Assembly (NCBI GenBank): GCA_944385455.1
Contig: CALWXI010000164.1
Location: forward strand, 1 to 7,428
Origin: an uncultured Oscillospiraceae bacterium
GTDB taxonomy: Bacteria; Bacillota; Clostridia; Oscillospirales; Oscillospiraceae
DNA length: 7,428 nt
Direction: 5' to 3'
The translations under genes were made by a program, and so were the position numbers. Positions 1 through 6,749 of the stretch are shown piece after piece (position 1 is the first letter of the stretch; each line of letters begins with the position of its first letter). The notes beneath the pieces are model-generated. The model saw only the letters and a program-made list of their open reading frames with translations, searched no databases and was not told the DNA's origin.

Positions 1-66
1 ACCATCATCGACAACGAGAAGAACCCCGGCGACTACATCAAGGTCATCGTCAAGGTCGCCGACTGA
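1..66 (+). CDS. C-terminal end of a truncated gene, possibly zinc-type alcohol dehydrogenase
   Basis: The window opens inside a gene. The frame reads 21 codons and then TGA at 64-66, ending in NPGDYIKVIVKVAD. A tail of the form 'DxYIKVxVKV' resembles the last beta strand of medium-chain zinc-dependent alcohol/polyol dehydrogenases (sorbitol, threonine or L-gulonate/L-idonate 5-dehydrogenase type). Twenty-one residues are too few to be sure. The position fits such an enzyme: the genes downstream handle aldonates and keturonates, and polyol/aldonate dehydrogenases often sit in such operons. No promoter is visible between this gene and the next, so the two are probably co-transcribed. The coding frame is well supported; the family is inference. 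Confidence 0.5.
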   Translation, partial: TIIDNEKNPGDYIKVIVKVAD

Positions 67-88
67 TGTCCCTCTTCACCACTGTTCT

Positions 89-144
89 GCGGCCTGCCCT
101 GGAAGGGGCAGGCCGCGCCGTGGGTCCGGCGCTCCCGCGCCGGA
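89..144 (+). other. Two tandem GC-rich hairpins in the intergenic gap
   Basis: The first hairpin has 11-bp perfect arms (GCGGCCTGCCC at 89-99 and its complement at 106-116) around a 6-nt loop. The second has 8-bp perfect arms (TCCGGCGC at 125-132 and GCGCCGGA at 137-144) around the loop TCCC. Neither is followed by a run of T, so they do not look like ordinary intrinsic terminators. They more likely act on the transcript, for example as 3'-end protection or a processing site between the upstream gene and the LarA homologue. The first may still attenuate transcription weakly. Confidence 0.55.
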
Positions 145-160
145 AAACTCTGACATGAAT

Positions 161-164
161 GGAG
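161..164 (+). promoter_or_regulatory. Shine-Dalgarno that sets the start of the LarA homologue
   Basis: GGAG lies 8 nt before the ATG at 173. An in-frame ATG at 155 has no purine-rich site before it, only CGGAAAACTCTGAC. The 173 start is therefore preferred, giving a protein that begins [11 protein letters not shown]. Confidence 0.7.
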
Positions 165-172
165 CGTATCGC

Positions 173-1447
173 ATGAACGAGCTTTATTATACCGACCGCG
201 GCGGCATCTCTCTGGAGAAGGTCGCCTCCATGTGCGACGAGCTGCTGGCCCAGTACCCCGGGGTGAAGAAGGTCCTGATCGTCCCCCCCGACTATACCCG
301 CTGCTACAGCTACGCCGGCGAGATCACCAAGATCCTCTATCCCAAGCTCCGGGCCATGGGCGCCGAGGTAAAGGTGATGCCCGCCCTGGGTACTCATATG
401 CCTGTCAGTGCCGAGGAAAAGCAGAAGTTCTTCGGCGACGTGGTGCCCGACGAGGATATCCTGATCCACCGCTGGCAGTATGACACCACCGTGCTGGGCA
501 AGGTGCCTCAGGAAGTGGTGGCGGAGATCAGCAAGGGACTGTACGTCACCGACATCGAGGTGGAGGTGAACCACCTGCTGGTGGACGGCGGCTTCGACCT
601 GATTCTCTCCGTGGGCCAGGTGGTCCCCCACGAGGTGGTGGGCATGGCGAACTACTCCAAGAATCTGTTTGTGGGCCTGGGCGGCCGCGCCATGATCAAC
701 AAGAGCCACATGCTCTCCGCCATCTGCGGCATGGAGCAGGCCCTGGGTGTGCGGGACTGCCCCGCCCGCGTGCTGTATGACTATGCCCAGCAGCACTTCA
801 TCGACGGCAAGCTGCCCGTGGTGTTCCTGCAGACCGTCACCACCCGGGAAAACGACGTCACCTCCCTCAACGGCCTGTACATCGGCGAAAGCCGCGTGCC
901 CTTTGAGAAGGCCTGCGAGCTGGCTCAGGAACTGAATATCGTCCATGTGGAGCGCCGGGCCAAGAAGGTGGTCACCTATCTGGATCCCGAGGAGCTCAAA
1001 ACCACCTGGGTGGGCAACAAGGGCATCTACCGCACCCGCATGATCGTGGCCGACGGCGGCGACCTCATCATCCTGGCCCCCGGCGTCCGCGCCTTCGGCG
1101 AGAATGAGGAGATGGACGCCATGACCCGCAAGTTCGGCTACAAGGGCCGGGACTATGTGCTGGATCTTTTCAACAAGGGCGCCTTCGGCACGGACAAGAT
1201 CATGTCCGCCGCCCATCTGATTCAGGGCAGCACCGACGGCCGCTTCACCGTCACCTACTGCACCAAGCCGGAGCTGATGAGCAAGGAAGAGATTGAGTCC
1301 GTGGGCTATCAGTGGGCCAACTACGACGAGATCAGCAAGCGCTACGATCCCCACACTCTCAAGGAGGGCTGGAACACCCTGCCCGACGGCGAGGAGATCT
1401 ACTTTGTCGGCACTCCGGCCCTGGGCCTGTGGAAGTGCGACGACTGA
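173..1447 (+). CDS. LarA-family nickel-pincer 2-hydroxyacid racemase/epimerase homologue
   Basis: A 424-residue protein of the LarA (lactate racemase, DUF2088) superfamily. These enzymes use a nickel-pincer nucleotide bound to a lysine to move a hydride at C2 of a 2-hydroxyacid, inverting its configuration. Visible landmarks are a DYTR motif at 40-43 (DDxTR in relatives), GTHMP with His75, PHEVVG with His153, Lys163, and His179. The His153-Lys163-His179 steps of 10 and 16 residues equal those of His174-Lys184-His200 in Lactobacillus plantarum LarA, and His75 corresponds to His108. All cofactor and acid/base residues are therefore present, which suggests an active enzyme. The larB, larC and larE cofactor genes are not in this window. 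Lying 31 bp before uxuA, it probably acts on a sugar acid rather than lactate. D-gluconate/D-mannonate epimerisation is the best guess and L-idonate/L-gulonate an alternative. The family is confident; the substrate is inference. Confidence 0.88.
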   Translation: MNELYYTDRGGISLEKVASMCDELLAQYPGVKKVLIVPPDYTRCYSYAGEITKILYPKLRAMGAEVKVMPALGTHMPVSAEEKQKFFGDVVPDEDILIHRWQYDTTVLGKVPQEVVAEISKGLYVTDIEVEVNHLLVDGGFDLILSVGQVVPHEVVGMANYSKNLFVGLGGRAMINKSHMLSAICGMEQALGVRDCPARVLYDYAQQHFIDGKLPVVFLQTVTTRENDVTSLNGLYIGESRVPFEKACELAQELNIVHVERRAKKVVTYLDPEELKTTWVGNKGIYRTRMIVADGGDLIILAPGVRAFGENEEMDAMTRKFGYKGRDYVLDLFNKGAFGTDKIMSAAHLIQGSTDGRFTVTYCTKPELMSKEEIESVGYQWANYDEISKRYDPHTLKEGWNTLPDGEEIYFVGTPALGLWKCDD

Positions 1448-1478
1448 GCCAGACAGGATACAAGGAGGACATGCTGCC

Positions 1479-2573
1479 ATGAAAATGACATTCCGCTGGT
1501 ACGGCGAGGGCCGTGACCCCATCTCCCTGAAGAAGATCAAGCAGATCCCCGGCATGAGCGGTCTCATGGGCGTGCTGGACGAGAAGGCCGCCGGCGAGGT
1601 GTGGACGTATGAGGAGTGCAAGGCCTATGTGGACCATGTCCATGAGGCCGGTCTGGAGTGCGAGGTCATCGAGTCCGTCAACGTCCACGAGGACATCAAG
1701 ATGGGCCTGCCCACCCGGGACCAGTATATCGCCAACTACTGCGAGACGATCCGCAACCTGGCCAAGGTGGGCGTGAAGGTCATCATCTACAACTTCATGC
1801 CTGTGTTTGACTGGCTGCGCACCGATCTGGCCCGGGAGATCCCCGAGGACGGTTCCAACTCCCTGTACTTCGACGAGAAGGAGCTGGGAGAGATGACCCC
1901 GGTGGATCTGGTGAAGAAGACGCTGGATGACTGCCACGGCATCTCCCTGCCCGGCTGGGAGCCGGAGCGTCTGGCGGATCTGGAGCGGGTGCTGGCCATC
2001 TACAAGGACATCGACCAGGCCAAGCTCCGGGAGAACTTCAAGTACTTCCTGGACGGCATCATCCCCACCTGCGAGGAAGTGGGCGTGCGGATGGCCTGCC
2101 ATCCCGATGATCCCGCCTGGCCCGTGTTCGGTCTGCCCCGCATCACCCACAGCCAGGCCGACTATGACATCATGGTCAAGCTCCATGACTCCCCGGCCAA
2201 CACGCTGTGCCTGTGCACCGGCTCCCTGGGCTCCAATCCGGACAACGACATTCCTGCCATCATCCGCCACTTCGGCGAGATGGACCGCATCGGCGCCATG
2301 CACGTGCGCAACGTGAAGTATCTGGGCCACCGGAAGTTCCGGGAGTCTGCCCACCTCTCCAGCAGCGGAGACCTGGACATGTACGCCATTATGAAGGCCA
2401 TCTTCGATACCTGCCCCGATACCTACATTCGTCCCGACCACGGCCGCATGATCTGGGACGAGGAGGGCCGGCCCGGCTACGGCCTGTATGACCGCGCGCT
2501 GGGCGCCACCTACCTCAACGGCCTGTGGGAGGCCATCTGCCGCGAAAACGGCCATCCCGAGATGGCCAACTGA
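1479..2573 (+). CDS. uxuA: D-mannonate dehydratase
   Basis: A 364-residue cytoplasmic TIM-barrel enzyme that dehydrates D-mannonate to 2-keto-3-deoxy-D-gluconate in hexuronate breakdown. Family signatures are [15 protein letters not shown] at the N-terminus, [11 protein letters not shown] (23-33), [14 protein letters not shown] (104-117), [16 protein letters not shown] (207-222), [13 protein letters not shown] (245-257), MHVRNVK (274-280) and [11 protein letters not shown] (318-328). The residues His208, Cys246, His275 and Asp320 fit the metal-binding set (two His, one Cys, one Asp) of Firmicute mannonate dehydratases such as that of Streptococcus suis, with His321 next to it. The length matches the shorter Gram-positive type rather than the roughly 394-residue E. 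coli enzyme. The start is set by AAGGAGGA at 1462-1469, 9 nt before the ATG. A 4-codon ATG frame at 1471-1482 overlaps the start and looks incidental. It follows the LarA homologue by 31 bp and is surely in the same operon. Confidence 0.95.
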   Translation: MKMTFRWYGEGRDPISLKKIKQIPGMSGLMGVLDEKAAGEVWTYEECKAYVDHVHEAGLECEVIESVNVHEDIKMGLPTRDQYIANYCETIRNLAKVGVKVIIYNFMPVFDWLRTDLAREIPEDGSNSLYFDEKELGEMTPVDLVKKTLDDCHGISLPGWEPERLADLERVLAIYKDIDQAKLRENFKYFLDGIIPTCEEVGVRMACHPDDPAWPVFGLPRITHSQADYDIMVKLHDSPANTLCLCTGSLGSNPDNDIPAIIRHFGEMDRIGAMHVRNVKYLGHRKFRESAHLSSSGDLDMYAIMKAIFDTCPDTYIRPDHGRMIWDEEGRPGYGLYDRALGATYLNGLWEAICRENGHPEMAN

Positions 2574-2581
2574 ATCCCGCG

Positions 2582-2609
2582 GCCCGGCGGCCCAAAAGGG
2601 CCGCCGGGC
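2582..2609 (+). other. Intercistronic 12-bp GC hairpin between uxuA and uxuB
   Basis: A perfect 12-bp stem (GCCCGGCGGCCC at 2582-2593, complement at 2598-2609) closes an AAAA tetraloop. It starts 9 nt after the uxuA stop codon. The next bases are GATGCTTGATGG, with no T-tract, so full termination is unlikely. It probably protects the upstream message from 3' exonucleases or sets the uxuA:uxuB expression ratio. The uxuB Shine-Dalgarno lies 10 nt beyond the stem and stays free. Confidence 0.65.
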
Positions 2610-2633
2610 GATGCTTGATGGAGGACTGAACGT

Positions 2634-4250
2634 ATGAAACTCAACCGCGCTTCCCTGGCCGACAAGGCCGGCTGGGCCGCCGCCCATGTGACGCTGCCGC
2701 AGTACGACGTGGCCGCCGTGGCGGAGAACACCAAGAAGGCTCCCACCTGGATGCACTTCGGCACCGGCAATATTTTCCGCGCCTACATTGCCGCCCTGGC
2801 CCAGCGGATGCTCAATGAGGGCCTCACCGACAAGGGACTGCTGATGGCCAACACCAACGATCCCGCCATTCTGGACATCGCCTACGCTCCCTTTGACAAC
2901 CTCTGCATCGCCGTGACGCTGAACCCCGATGCCACCACCGACCGGGAGATCATCGGCAGCATCGCCGAGGGCGTCAAGGCCGACAGCTCCAACCCCGAGG
3001 CCATGGCGCGCTTCAAGGAGATCTTTACCGATCCGGGCTTGCAGATGCTCTCCTTCACCATCACGGAGAAGGGCTACAAGCTTTATAATCCCGACGGCAC
3101 CCTCCTGCCCGCCGTGGCGGAGGACATGAAGGAGGGGCCCGGCAACACGAAAAATGCCATGGCCACCCTTACCAAGTTCCTGTACTGGCGTTATCAGGCA
3201 GGCGGGTATCCCCTGGCCGTGTGCAGTTTCGACAACTGCAGCCACAACGGACAGACCTTCCACGCCAGTGTGGCGGAGATCGCCGAGGCCTGGCAGAAGA
3301 ACGGCCTGGTGGAGCAGGGCTTTGTGGACTGGCTCAACGACGAGTCCAAGGTCAGCTTCCCCTGGAGCATGATCGATAAGATCGTGCCCCGTCCCTCCAA
3401 GGTGGTGGAGGAGAGCCTCACCGCCGACGGCATCGAGGGCATGGAGGCCATCGTCACCAAGAAGGGCGGCTGCACCGCGGCCGTTGTGAATGCCGAGCGG
3501 CCCCAGTATCTCGTCATCGAGGACAAGTTCCCCAACGGCCGGCCGCCGCTGGACAAGGTGGGCGTGATCTTCTGCGACCGGGAGACCGTCAACAAGGTGG
3601 AGCGCATGAAGGTCACCACCTGCCTCAACCCCCTGCACACCGCCATGAGCGTCAACGGCTGCCTCCTGGGCTACACCAAGATCGCCGATGAGATGAAGGA
3701 CCCGGACATCGTGGCCCTGGTCAGGCGTCTGGGCTATGTGGAGGGCCTGCCCGTGGTGACGGACCCCGGCATCGTCAGCCCCAAGGCCTTCCTGGATGAG
3801 GTGGTGGAAAAGCGCCTGCCCAACGTCTTCATGCCCGACGATCCCCGCCGCATTGCCACCGATACCTCTCAGAAGGTGGGCGTCCGGTTCGGTGAGACCA
3901 TCAAGAGCTACGTGGCCTCCGGCCGGGATTTTGACACCCTGGTGAGCATCCCCCTGGCCCTGGCCGGCTGGATGCGCTATCTGCTGGCGGTGAACGACGC
4001 CGGTGAGGAGATGGAGGTCAGCGACGATCCCCTGAAGGAGACCCTCCAGGCCCAGCTCCAGGGCATCGTGTGGAACGACCCCGCCAGCTACTCCGGCCAG
4101 CTGCGGCCCATCCTCTCCAACGCCAGCATCTTCGGCGTGGACCTCACCACCACGCCCCTGGCCGACAAGATCGAGAAGATTTTCGTGGAGGAACTGGCCG
4201 GCCCTGGTTCCGTCCGCGCCACGCTGCAAAAGTATCTGGCCAACGCATGA
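2634..4250 (+). CDS. uxuB: Fructuronate reductase, mannitol dehydrogenase family
   Basis: A 538-residue NAD-dependent polyol dehydrogenase of the mannitol dehydrogenase family, with an N-terminal Rossmann domain and a helical C-terminal domain. Next to uxuA it most likely interconverts D-fructuronate and D-mannonate. Motifs seen are HFGTGNIFRAY (41-51, nucleotide-binding loop), SFDNCSHNG (198-206, matching SCDNxxxNG), SFPWSMIDKIVPRP (241-254), and KVTTCLNPLHTAMSVNGCLLGY (326-347), which carries the Lys...Asn...His active site (Lys326, Asn332, His335). It is longer than the roughly 486-residue E. coli UxuB. As I recall the E. coli type (K-x4-N), the Lys-Asn spacing here is one residue longer. 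GGAGG at 2620-2624 stands 9 nt before the ATG. Other family members reduce tagaturonate or oxidise mannitol or arabinitol; gene context favours fructuronate. Confidence 0.9.
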   Translation: MKLNRASLADKAGWAAAHVTLPQYDVAAVAENTKKAPTWMHFGTGNIFRAYIAALAQRMLNEGLTDKGLLMANTNDPAILDIAYAPFDNLCIAVTLNPDATTDREIIGSIAEGVKADSSNPEAMARFKEIFTDPGLQMLSFTITEKGYKLYNPDGTLLPAVAEDMKEGPGNTKNAMATLTKFLYWRYQAGGYPLAVCSFDNCSHNGQTFHASVAEIAEAWQKNGLVEQGFVDWLNDESKVSFPWSMIDKIVPRPSKVVEESLTADGIEGMEAIVTKKGGCTAAVVNAERPQYLVIEDKFPNGRPPLDKVGVIFCDRETVNKVERMKVTTCLNPLHTAMSVNGCLLGYTKIADEMKDPDIVALVRRLGYVEGLPVVTDPGIVSPKAFLDEVVEKRLPNVFMPDDPRRIATDTSQKVGVRFGETIKSYVASGRDFDTLVSIPLALAGWMRYLLAVNDAGEEMEVSDDPLKETLQAQLQGIVWNDPASYSGQLRPILSNASIFGVDLTTTPLADKIEKIFVEELAGPGSVRATLQKYLANA

Positions 4251-4258
4251 GCATGTAA

Positions 4259-4294
4259 AAAAGATCCCGCAGCCACAGTGCTGCGGGATCTTTT
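4259..4294. terminator. Bidirectional intrinsic terminator between uxuB and the AEC permease
   Basis: The 10-bp stem GATCCCGCAG/CTGCGGGATC (4263-4272 and 4281-4290) is extended by AAAA before it and TTTT after it, giving 14 paired bases around an 8-nt loop. Because A precedes and T follows, it reads as a stem plus U-tract on either strand. It lies 8 bp after the uxuB stop and 7 bp after the stop of the converging minus-strand gene, so it serves both. Confidence 0.9.
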
Positions 4295-4301
4295 CTGCAT
4301 A

Positions 4302-5303
4302 TCACAGCAGTCCCAGGGCGCGGGAAGCGTAGATGAAGCAGAACACCGACGCCATGGACAGCACGCTGGTCCATACCACCAGCTGGCTGGCCAGCTGGTC
4401 GTCACAGCCCATCTCCTGGGCCATCACGGCGCTGGACACTGCCACCGGGGTGGAGGACATCGCCAGCAGCGTGGGCATCTCCAGCGTGGTGAGACCCAGT
4501 GGGCCCCGGAAGGCCACCGCCAGGGAGATCACCGCCGCCGGGCAGATCACCAGCCGCAGCAGCACGCCCAGCGTCAGCTGGGGCAGCAGCTCCCGGACCG
4601 CCGAAAAATTCAGCCGGGCGCCCAGGACGAAGAGCATCACCGGAGAGGCCACGCCGGAGAGGCTGGTCAGGGCGGAATAGAGGGAGGGCAGCTGATTTTG
4701 GATGGTAAAGACCGGCACGCCGTCCACCTGAGGCAGCAGCTGCCGGATCAGCACCACCGCCAGGCCGCTCATGGCACCCAGGATCAGGGGGTTGGTGAGC
4801 ACCCGCCGGGCAAGGGTCCGGAAGGCGGGGCGTTTCTGTCCGTCGCCGCCGAACACCGTCAGTACGATGACGGCCAGCACGTTGAAAAGCGGGATGCACA
4901 CGCCGGTGGCCATGGCGGCAAAGCCCATGGCGGCGTCGCCGCCCAGGGCCTTGGCCAGCGGCAGGCCCAGGATCGCCTGGTTGGACCGGAAGGAGACCTG
5001 GACGATGACGCCCCGCTGTCTTCGGGAGGGCACCAGCCCGGAGGCGGCCAGGCCCACGGCCAGGCAGAGAAAGACACTGAAAAAGAGATAGCACACCATT
5101 CGCCAGTTCACGGAGGAGAGATCGTCAATGGAATAGACGCTGCAAAAGAGCTGTACAGGCAGAAACAGCCGGAAGCAGAGGCTGTTGACCTGCTTGAAAA
5201 AATCGTCGCTCCACCAGCCGGTCAGCCGGATCCCCAGGCCCAGCAGGATGATGAGCAGGATGGGCAAAATGGCGTGAAGCGTGTAAAAAAAAGTATCCTT
5301 CAC
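4302..5303 (-). CDS. AEC-family permease (auxin efflux carrier/malate permease type)
   Basis: A 333-residue integral membrane protein of the AEC (PF03547) transporter family, whose bacterial members carry malate, malonate and other carboxylates. About ten hydrophobic segments can be seen, including residues 8-26, 67-90, 125-150, 172-190, 218-230, 243-265 and 303-326. Family landmarks are SLCFRLFLPVQLFCSVY (41-57), SFRSNQAILGLPLAKALGG (104-122), NPLILGAMSG (171-180) and the C-terminal STPVAVSSAVMAQEMG (284-299). The start is a GTG (complement of 5301-5303), chosen because AGGAGG lies 8 nt upstream and the first segment follows at once. An open frame continues far upstream on this strand, but that part is antisense to the kinase gene. 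Divergent from a KDG kinase and convergent with uxuB, it may move a sugar acid or an acidic end product; the substrate is unknown. Confidence 0.87.
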   Translation of the reverse strand: MKDTFFYTLHAILPILLIILLGLGIRLTGWWSDDFFKQVNSLCFRLFLPVQLFCSVYSIDDLSSVNWRMVCYLFFSVFLCLAVGLAASGLVPSRRQRGVIVQVSFRSNQAILGLPLAKALGGDAAMGFAAMATGVCIPLFNVLAVIVLTVFGGDGQKRPAFRTLARRVLTNPLILGAMSGLAVVLIRQLLPQVDGVPVFTIQNQLPSLYSALTSLSGVASPVMLFVLGARLNFSAVRELLPQLTLGVLLRLVICPAAVISLAVAFRGPLGLTTLEMPTLLAMSSTPVAVSSAVMAQEMGCDDQLASQLVVWTSVLSMASVFCFIYASRALGLL

Positions 5304-5311
5304 AAAGATCC

Positions 5312-5317
5312 CCTCCT
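5312..5317 (-). promoter_or_regulatory. Shine-Dalgarno deciding the GTG start of the AEC permease
   Basis: On the minus strand AGGAGG (complement of 5312-5317) precedes GTG by 8 nt. No in-frame ATG lies nearby that would give a full first membrane segment, so GTG is the best start. Confidence 0.8.
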
Positions 5318-5358
5318 GAAAAACAGACTCGCGCCCGGCCAAAACCAGGAACTCTTCT

Positions 5359-5387
5359 ATTGTAGTACGGGGGAAAAGGGCTTGCAA
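5359..5387 (-). promoter_or_regulatory. Sigma-A-type promoter of the AEC permease
   Basis: On the minus strand, -35 TTGCAA (complement of 5382-5387) and -10 TACAAT (complement of 5359-5364) are separated by exactly 17 bp. The expected transcript start is near 5352, giving a leader of about 48 nt before the GTG start. Confidence 0.7.
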
Positions 5388-5407
5388 TCGGGGATTGTGC
5401 CGAAAAC

Positions 5408-5423
5408 CCGGTATTCGAACCGG
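5408..5423. promoter_or_regulatory. Candidate operator between divergent promoters
   Basis: CCGGTATTCGAACCGG is an imperfect inverted repeat (arms CCGGT/ACCGG, 6-bp centre) lying between the two outward-facing -35 boxes (5382-5387 and 5437-5442). Its position would allow one regulator to control both the permease and the kinase. No regulator gene is in this window, and the repeat is short. Confidence 0.35.
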
Positions 5424-5436
5424 TGAAAATTGGCCA

Positions 5437-5465
5437 TTGAAATAGCAGACCGCTTGGAATACAAT
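5437..5465 (+). promoter_or_regulatory. Sigma-A-type promoter of the KDG kinase
   Basis: -35 TTGAAA (5437-5442), a 17-bp spacer and -10 TACAAT (5460-5465). The predicted start near 5472 leaves a leader of about 39 nt, which holds a small hairpin (GGCGG/CCGCC, 5480-5494) just before the Shine-Dalgarno AAGGAGGG (5497-5504). Confidence 0.7.
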
Positions 5466-5510
5466 GGAAGCAAGAACACGGCGGGATCTCCGCCGGAAGG
5501 AGGGCACTGT

Positions 5511-6596
5511 ATGGAACATCACAATCCGCTGCTCCATGGCGACAGCGACAGCAAGTTCATCACCATCGGCGAGATTATGCTCCGCCTGACACCGCCCAAC
5601 TATGAAAAGATCCGCATGACCACCAGCTTCGAGGCCAGCTACGGCGGCAGCGAGGCCAACATTGCCCTGGCGCTGGCGAATCTGGGCGTGGACAGCAGCT
5701 TTTTCAGTGTGGTGCCCAACAACAGCTTGGGCAAGAGCGCCATCCGCATGCTGCGCAGCAATGACGTCCACTGCACCCCCATGATCCTCAGCACCCCGGA
5801 GCAGACCCCCACCCATCGTTTGGGCAGCTACTACCTGGAGACAGGCTACGGCATCCGGGCCAGCAAGGTGATCTACGACCGCAAGCACAGCGCCATTACG
5901 GAGTATGACTTCAGCACTGTGGACGTGGGGGCGCTGCTGGAAGGCTACACCTGGCTCCACCTCAGCGGCATCACCCCTGCCCTGGGAGAAAACTGCCGCC
6001 AGCTGGTGATGGACTGCCTGCGGGTGGCCCGGGAGAAAGCCCTCACCGTCAGCTTTGACGGCAACTTCCGCAGCACCCTGTGGACCTGGGAGGAGGCCCG
6101 GGATTTCTGCACCAAATGCCTGCCGTACGTGGACGTGCTGATGGGCATCGAGCCGTATCACCTGTGGAAGGATGAGAGCGACCACACCAAGGGCGACATC
6201 AAGGACGACATCCCCTTCCGGCCCAGCTACGAGCAGCAGGACGATGTGTTCCAGGCCTTCATTCAGCGTTATCCCAATCTCAAGTGCATCGCCCGGCACG
6301 TGCGCTATGCCCACTCCGGCAGCGAAAACAGCCTCAAGGCCTTCATGTGGTACGAGGGCCACACCTTTGAGAGCAAGCTCTTCACCTTCAATATTCTGGA
6401 CCGGGTGGGCGGCGGCGACGCCTTTGCCAGCGGTTTGATCTACGCCATGATCCACGACTACAAGCCCATGGATATGATCAACTTTGCCGTGGCCAGCAGC
6501 GTCATCAAGCATACCATCCGGGGCGACGCCAACATCACCGATGACGCCGCCAGCATCCACAACCTCATGAACATGAACTACGATATCAAGCGCTAA
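5511..6596 (+). CDS. kdgK: PfkB-family sugar kinase, probable 2-keto-3-deoxygluconate kinase
   Basis: A 361-residue ribokinase/PfkB-family kinase. The N-terminal segment ITIGEIMLRLTPP (17-29) followed by FEASYGGSEANIALALANLG (40-59) is the sugar-binding part typical of KDG kinases. FDGNFRSTLW (182-191) matches the FDxNxRxxLW motif of the group. DRVGGGDAFASGLIYAM (297-313) is the second PfkB signature, with the anion hole GGGD and catalytic base Asp303. It would phosphorylate the KDG made by UxuA to KDPG, which an aldolase outside this window would split to pyruvate and glyceraldehyde 3-phosphate. It is somewhat longer than common KdgK proteins (about 310-340), with extra charged residues around 219-245. 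ATG 5511 is chosen over the in-frame upstream start at 5430 because AAGGAGGG ends 6 nt before it and the -10 box (5460-5465) falls inside the longer reading. Another sugar as substrate cannot be excluded. Confidence 0.86.
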   Translation: MEHHNPLLHGDSDSKFITIGEIMLRLTPPNYEKIRMTTSFEASYGGSEANIALALANLGVDSSFFSVVPNNSLGKSAIRMLRSNDVHCTPMILSTPEQTPTHRLGSYYLETGYGIRASKVIYDRKHSAITEYDFSTVDVGALLEGYTWLHLSGITPALGENCRQLVMDCLRVAREKALTVSFDGNFRSTLWTWEEARDFCTKCLPYVDVLMGIEPYHLWKDESDHTKGDIKDDIPFRPSYEQQDDVFQAFIQRYPNLKCIARHVRYAHSGSENSLKAFMWYEGHTFESKLFTFNILDRVGGGDAFASGLIYAMIHDYKPMDMINFAVASSVIKHTIRGDANITDDAASIHNLMNMNYDIKR

Positions 6597-6599
6597 CGG

Positions 6600-6631
6600 A
6601 CAAAAACCGGCGGGGCACCGCCGGTTTTTGT
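6600..6631 (+). terminator. Intrinsic terminator after the KDG kinase
   Basis: Perfect 14-bp stem ACAAAAACCGGCGG (6600-6613) with its complement at 6618-6631 around a GGCA loop. The 3' arm ends in TTTTTGT. It begins 4 nt after the kinase stop codon. The A-run on the 5' side means it could also stop transcripts on the minus strand. Confidence 0.9.
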
Positions 6632-6654
6632 GTTGCCGGGGTGAAAAATTTCCC

Positions 6655-6683
6655 TTGACAAAACCGGCGGGATGCGGTATTGT
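6655..6683 (+). promoter_or_regulatory. Sigma-A promoter of the DUF3793-flavodoxin operon
   Basis: Consensus -35 TTGACA (6655-6660), 17-bp spacer, -10 TATTGT (6678-6683). The predicted start is about A6690. This is the strongest -35 match seen in the window, in keeping with a promoter that needs tight repression. Confidence 0.8.
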
Positions 6684-6692
6684 ATCATCAGC

Positions 6693-6710
6693 GGTTAGTT
6701 TGAACTAACC
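6693..6710. promoter_or_regulatory. Palindromic operator 1
   Basis: GGTTAGTT-TG-AACTAACC has perfect 8-bp arms around a 2-bp centre. It begins about 10 bp after the -10 box, so it covers roughly +4 to +21, where a bound dimeric repressor would block initiation or early elongation. It is nearly identical to the palindrome at 6750-6767. Confidence 0.75.
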
Positions 6711-6740
6711 AAAAGGCCGCTGTGAAAGGCGGCGTGTTTT
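6711..6740 (+). other. Possible weak leader hairpin with T-tract
   Basis: GCCGC (6716-6720) pairs with GCGGC (6729-6733) around an 8-nt loop. Outside a small internal loop, AAAA (6711-6714) can pair with TTTT (6737-6740). It lies between the two operators in the untranslated leader. The short stem makes termination uncertain; it could be chance or a minor attenuator. Confidence 0.25.
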
Positions 6741-6749
6741 CAATGCGAT

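Noticed and set aside
89..144. Tandem hairpins as a riboswitch or true terminator before the LarA homologue
   Set aside because: No T-tract follows, and simple perfect stems without conserved junction sequence do not match any riboswitch class I can recognise.
50..1621. Long minus-strand open frame of over 500 codons opposite the LarA homologue and uxuA
   Set aside because: It is rich in His, Gly, Ala, Val and Leu, as expected from reading GC-rich codons backwards, matches no family I know, has no convincing Shine-Dalgarno, and runs through two clearly real genes.
1359..4229. Minus-strand open frame of about 950 codons opposite uxuA and uxuB
   Set aside because: Same low-complexity antisense composition; it covers two genes with clear family motifs and the hairpin between them.
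4278..5426. Plus-strand open frame of about 380 codons opposite the AEC permease
   Set aside because: Gln/Gly/His-rich antisense of a membrane protein, starting inside the terminator; no family resemblance.
5304..6560. Upstream extension of the AEC permease frame across the kinase gene on the minus strand
   Set aside because: The extension is antisense to kdgK and crosses the permease's own promoter; the AGGAGG-GTG start at 5301-5303 explains the protein fully.
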